This document shows positions 61,743-64,000 of a stretch of DNA of 64,000 nt, in pieces. Source of the stretch: Salinispora arenicola (GTDB lineage Bacteria > Actinomycetota > Actinomycetes > Mycobacteriales > Micromonosporaceae); contig NZ_VFOL01000001.1 of NCBI RefSeq assembly GCF_006716065.1, positions 992,001-1,056,000 of the forward strand. The letters run 5' to 3'. Position numbers and translations under genes: made by a program. The stretch's first letter is position 1, and the number at the start of each line of letters is the position of its first letter. The notes beneath the pieces were generated by a model, which was not told the DNA's origin, made no database searches, and saw only the letters and a list, made by a program, of their open reading frames with translations.

Positions 61743-62211
61743 GGCGTCGGTCGCGGGCCCGCGCCGAGCGCAGGCGGCGTAGCCGGCCGACCAGGAGCGG
61801 CTCGGCCGCCAGGGCCGCCGGGTTGTCCAGCAACGTGTTCAACAGCCGGTAGTAACGGGTGGCGGTGAGTCCGAAACGGTCCCGGATGGCCTGCTCCTTG
61901 GCACCCGGGTGCCGCCACCACTGCTGCTCGAAGTCCAGGATGTCCCGTTCCCTCCCGGTCAGCCCCGTCGTCGGGGTGCCGGCCGCGGGCGACGCGACAT
62001 CGTCGGACGCCGCGGCGTCCGTGTCGAGGCCCGCCGACGCGGCGTCCGTCTCGAGGCCCGCCGACGCGGCGTCCGTCTCGAGGCCCGCCGCCGCGACGGC
62101 CTCCGCGTCGGGCGCCGACCGGGGCGGTGGTACGGCGCGGCGCCCGCGCCGGTCGCCGGTCCACCCATCTCCGGACGGTCCGGCCGCGGCCGGGGCGGTG
62201 TCGGACTCCAT
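61738..62211 (-). CDS. DUF3263 domain protein
   Basis: 157-aa protein. The N-terminal ~80 residues are low-complexity and contain three imperfect 9-residue repeats (GLETDAASA type). The C-terminal DUF3263 domain (LTGRERDILDFEQQWW ... KEQAIRDRFGLTATRYYRLLNTLLDNP) is a helix-turn-helix-like module conserved in actinobacteria. ATG at 62211 behind GAGGAG. Role unknown, presumably DNA-binding. Confidence 0.85.
   Translation of the reverse strand: MESDTAPAAAGPSGDGWTGDRRGRRAVPPPRSAPDAEAVAAAGLETDAASAGLETDAASAGLDTDAAASDDVASPAAGTPTTGLTGRERDILDFEQQWWRHPGAKEQAIRDRFGLTATRYYRLLNTLLDNPAALAAEPLLVGRLRRLRSARARDRRR
62007..62104. repeat. 27-bp in-frame tandem repeats
   Basis: Units TCGAGGCCCGCCGACGCGGC plus 7 nt at 62024, 62051 and 62078 (diverged), preceded by a partial unit, encode the 9-residue repeats in the DUF3263 protein. 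Being a multiple of three, the array can change length without breaking the frame. Confidence 0.75.
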
Positions 62212-62338
62212 GACACTCCTCGCGAGGGCGGTCGGCCCGGCGAGGCCGAGCCGGGAGTCCCAGCCTAGTGGGCCGCCCGGCCACCCGCACGGGACGGCCG
62301 GGCGGGTGGCGCGGTGATCAGGCGCCTTGCTCGCGCGA

Positions 62339-63124
62339 TCAGGCGCAGACGACCCGCACGTCGGCGGCACGGAAGGCGGCGACCACCTCGGGCGCCGCCC
62401 CGGAGTCGGTGACCAGAGTCTCCACCCGGTCCACCGGGCAGATCCGAGCAAAGGCGTGACCGCCCAACTTGGACGAGTCGGCGATCACCACGACCCGCTT
62501 CGCCCGCGCCACCATCAAGCTGTTCATCGCCGCCTCACCCTCGTGATGGGCGGCGGCACCGAGCTGCGGGTCGACCGCGTCCACACCGAGCAGGGCCACG
62601 TCCAGGGTGACCTCGCGCAGCAGGGCCCCACCCAACGGACCGACCAGCTCGAACGACTTCGGCCGCACCACCCCACCGGCCACCACGACCTTCATCCGGG
62701 AACGGACCAGCAGTTCGTTAGCGATGTTGAGGGCGTTGGTGACGACGGTGAGCTGAGCGCCTTCGGCGTTGGTGTTGAGATCCGGCCGTACGGCCAGCGC
62801 GCGAGCCACCTCGGTACTGGTCGTGCCGCCGTTGAGGCCGACCACCGTACCCGGCGACACCAGTGCCGCGGCAGCCGCGCCGATCCGCTGTTTCTCGGCC
62901 GAGTGCTTCGCGGTCTTGTACCGCAGCGGCAGGTCGTACGAGACACCGTTGGCGACCGCCCCACCCCTGGTACGGGTGATCATCTGTTGCTGGGCGAGCT
63001 GGTCGAAGTCCCGGCGGATGGTGGCCTGTGAGACGGCCAGGCGCTCGGCGGCCCCTTCGACGCTGACCCGGCCACTGTCGGTGAGCATCTCGAGCAGGGC
63101 GTTCCATCTGGCGTACCGGTCCAC
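62339..63124 (-). CDS. DeoR/GlpR-family transcriptional repressor
   Basis: 261-aa regulator. The N-terminal helix-turn-helix is RVSVEGAAERLAVSQATIRRDFDQL. The C-terminal sugar-phosphate-sensing domain has GLNGGTTSTEVARAL, VVTNALNIANEL and MKVVVAGGVVRPKSFELVGPLG. GTG at 63124 with GGGGG upstream. Divergent from a SIS-domain isomerase, so it probably controls an amino-sugar or tagatose-type utilisation operon and senses its phosphorylated substrate. Confidence 0.92.
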   Translation of the reverse strand: MDRYARWNALLEMLTDSGRVSVEGAAERLAVSQATIRRDFDQLAQQQMITRTRGGAVANGVSYDLPLRYKTAKHSAEKQRIGAAAAALVSPGTVVGLNGGTTSTEVARALAVRPDLNTNAEGAQLTVVTNALNIANELLVRSRMKVVVAGGVVRPKSFELVGPLGGALLREVTLDVALLGVDAVDPQLGAAAHHEGEAAMNSLMVARAKRVVVIADSSKLGGHAFARICPVDRVETLVTDSGAAPEVVAAFRAADVRVVCA

Positions 63125-63171
63125 CCGAACCCCCCAGCGGCTGCACGATTGGTGATTGTGCGTGCACACTA

Positions 63172-63292
63172 GTGCGCGAAACTGCGTGGAGGCAACGCCA
63201 GCGCTGCGCGATGCCGGGCACGGTTGCCACAGCCACCCGAACTCGCGCAGAATAGCGCGCGAAAGGTGGGCCTAACGAGCCAAATCGCGCAC
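63172..63292. promoter_or_regulatory. Cluster of TGCGCGA-type operator candidates
   Basis: GTGCGCGAAA at 63172-63181, CTGCGCGATG at about 63204, GCGCGCGAAA at 63255-63264, and the reverse forms at 63241-63250 and 63282-63292 (GTGCGCGATTT when complemented). Five related sites in the 190-bp divergent gap fit DeoR-type repeated operators. Confidence 0.5.
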
Positions 63293-63312
63293 GCTCTCTG
63301 GAGAGACCCTGA

Positions 63313-64000
63313 ATGTCGTACGTCGACGCGGAGATCGCGAGTCAACCCGACTGCTGGCGGACGGCGGCGCAGTTGGCCAGCTCGGAGGCCGACCAGCTGC
63401 CCCGTCCCGGCGAGCGAGTCGCCGTCGTGGGATGCGGCACGTCGTGGTTCATGGCAATGGCGTACGCCGCCCGACGCGAGCACGCCGGCCACGGTGAGAC
63501 CGACGCCTTCCAGGCCAGCGAGTTTCCCACCGGCCGCCGCTACGACCGGCTAATCGCGATCACCCGCTCCGGCACCACCACCGAGGTGACCGATCTACTC
63601 GCCGCGCTACGCGGGACGCTGCCCACCACCGTGCTGGTCGGTGACCCCGCCGCACCGGCCGCCGGCCTGGCAGACGCGGCGGTGCCGTTGGCCTTCGCCG
63701 ACGAACGCGCGGTGGTGCAGACCCGATTCGCGACAACCGCGCTGGCCCTGCTCCGCGCCCACCTGGGGGACAACGTCGCCGCGCTCTCCGCCGACGCCGA
63801 GGTGGCGGTACGCGCCCCCCTGCCGATCGACCCGACCCACATCGAACAGGTCACCTTCCTGGGCCGGGGGTGGACGGTCGGGCTGGCCCACGAGGCGGCG
63901 CTGAAATGCCGCGAGGCCGCCACCTTCTGGGCCGAGGCGTACCCGGCCATGGACTACCGGCACGGCCCGATCTCCGTCGCCGCACCGGGCCGGCTGGTCT
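63313..64000 (+). CDS. SIS-domain sugar-phosphate isomerase/deaminase, partial
   Basis: First 229 residues of a GlmS C-terminal-like or AgaS-like protein; cut by the window end. The first SIS domain has VAVVGCGTSWFMAMAYAARRE and ITRSGTTTEVTDLLAAL; the second begins VTFLGRGWTVGLAHEAALKCREAATFWAEAYPAMDYRHGP. GAGAG lies 8-12 nt before the ATG. The DeoR-type neighbour suggests amino-sugar-phosphate catabolism. Confidence 0.88.
   Translation, partial: MSYVDAEIASQPDCWRTAAQLASSEADQLPRPGERVAVVGCGTSWFMAMAYAARREHAGHGETDAFQASEFPTGRRYDRLIAITRSGTTTEVTDLLAALRGTLPTTVLVGDPAAPAAGLADAAVPLAFADERAVVQTRFATTALALLRAHLGDNVAALSADAEVAVRAPLPIDPTHIEQVTFLGRGWTVGLAHEAALKCREAATFWAEAYPAMDYRHGPISVAAPGRLV

Overview
The window is 64 kb of chromosome from a high-GC actinomycete, most likely Micromonosporaceae (Micromonospora, Salinispora or a relative). 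This rests on GC-saturated third codon positions, mycothiol synthase, a GlnR-type regulator, a SAM-IV aptamer, solitary groEL behind CIRCE operators, a cysteine-rich leader peptide ahead of sseA, and many genes whose -10-like hexamer lies only 6-8 nt before the start codon (probable leaderless mRNAs). No tRNA, rRNA, insertion sequence or CRISPR array was seen.

Left edge (1-8.1 kb), accessory in character: a class II lanthipeptide synthetase (lanM), directly followed by a 75-residue candidate precursor ending in Thr-Thr-Cys-Cys, then a large LuxR-type ATPase regulator behind a strong inverted repeat. Next comes a small cassette: a GntR regulator divergent from a DivIVA-like coiled-coil protein, which overlaps a small Cys/His protein. 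A second copy of this cassette lies at 52.0-52.9 kb.

Middle (8-50 kb), mostly conserved chromosome: sseA-sseC sulfur transfer; glnR; a NodB-type deacetylase; mshD; the pstSCAB operon with phoU and an OmpR-type regulator; a pit/DUF47 pair; a DinG-like helicase; AI-2E and PrsW membrane proteins; a class V aminotransferase behind a SAM-IV riboswitch; FUSC, glcD and glpD; a polytopic membrane protein fused to subtilisin; groEL, a cold-shock protein, paaN, several acetyltransferases, and thrC behind a SAM-I riboswitch. Two PHO boxes tie pst and pit to phosphate starvation. Three different attenuation devices (cysteine peptide, SAM-IV, SAM-I) tie sulfur and aspartate-family genes to their metabolites.

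Right part (50-64 kb): a small accessory island of unrecognised genes. It holds two proteins sharing a helical C-terminal domain, a twice-frameshifted gene remnant and the second GntR-DivIVA-Cys/His cassette. Then come an ABC exporter whose ATPase is fused to a secreted-type alpha/beta hydrolase, a short-chain dehydrogenase, a methyltransferase, a Cdc48-like double AAA ATPase, a DUF3263 protein, and a DeoR-type regulator divergent from a SIS-domain sugar-phosphate isomerase cut by the window end.
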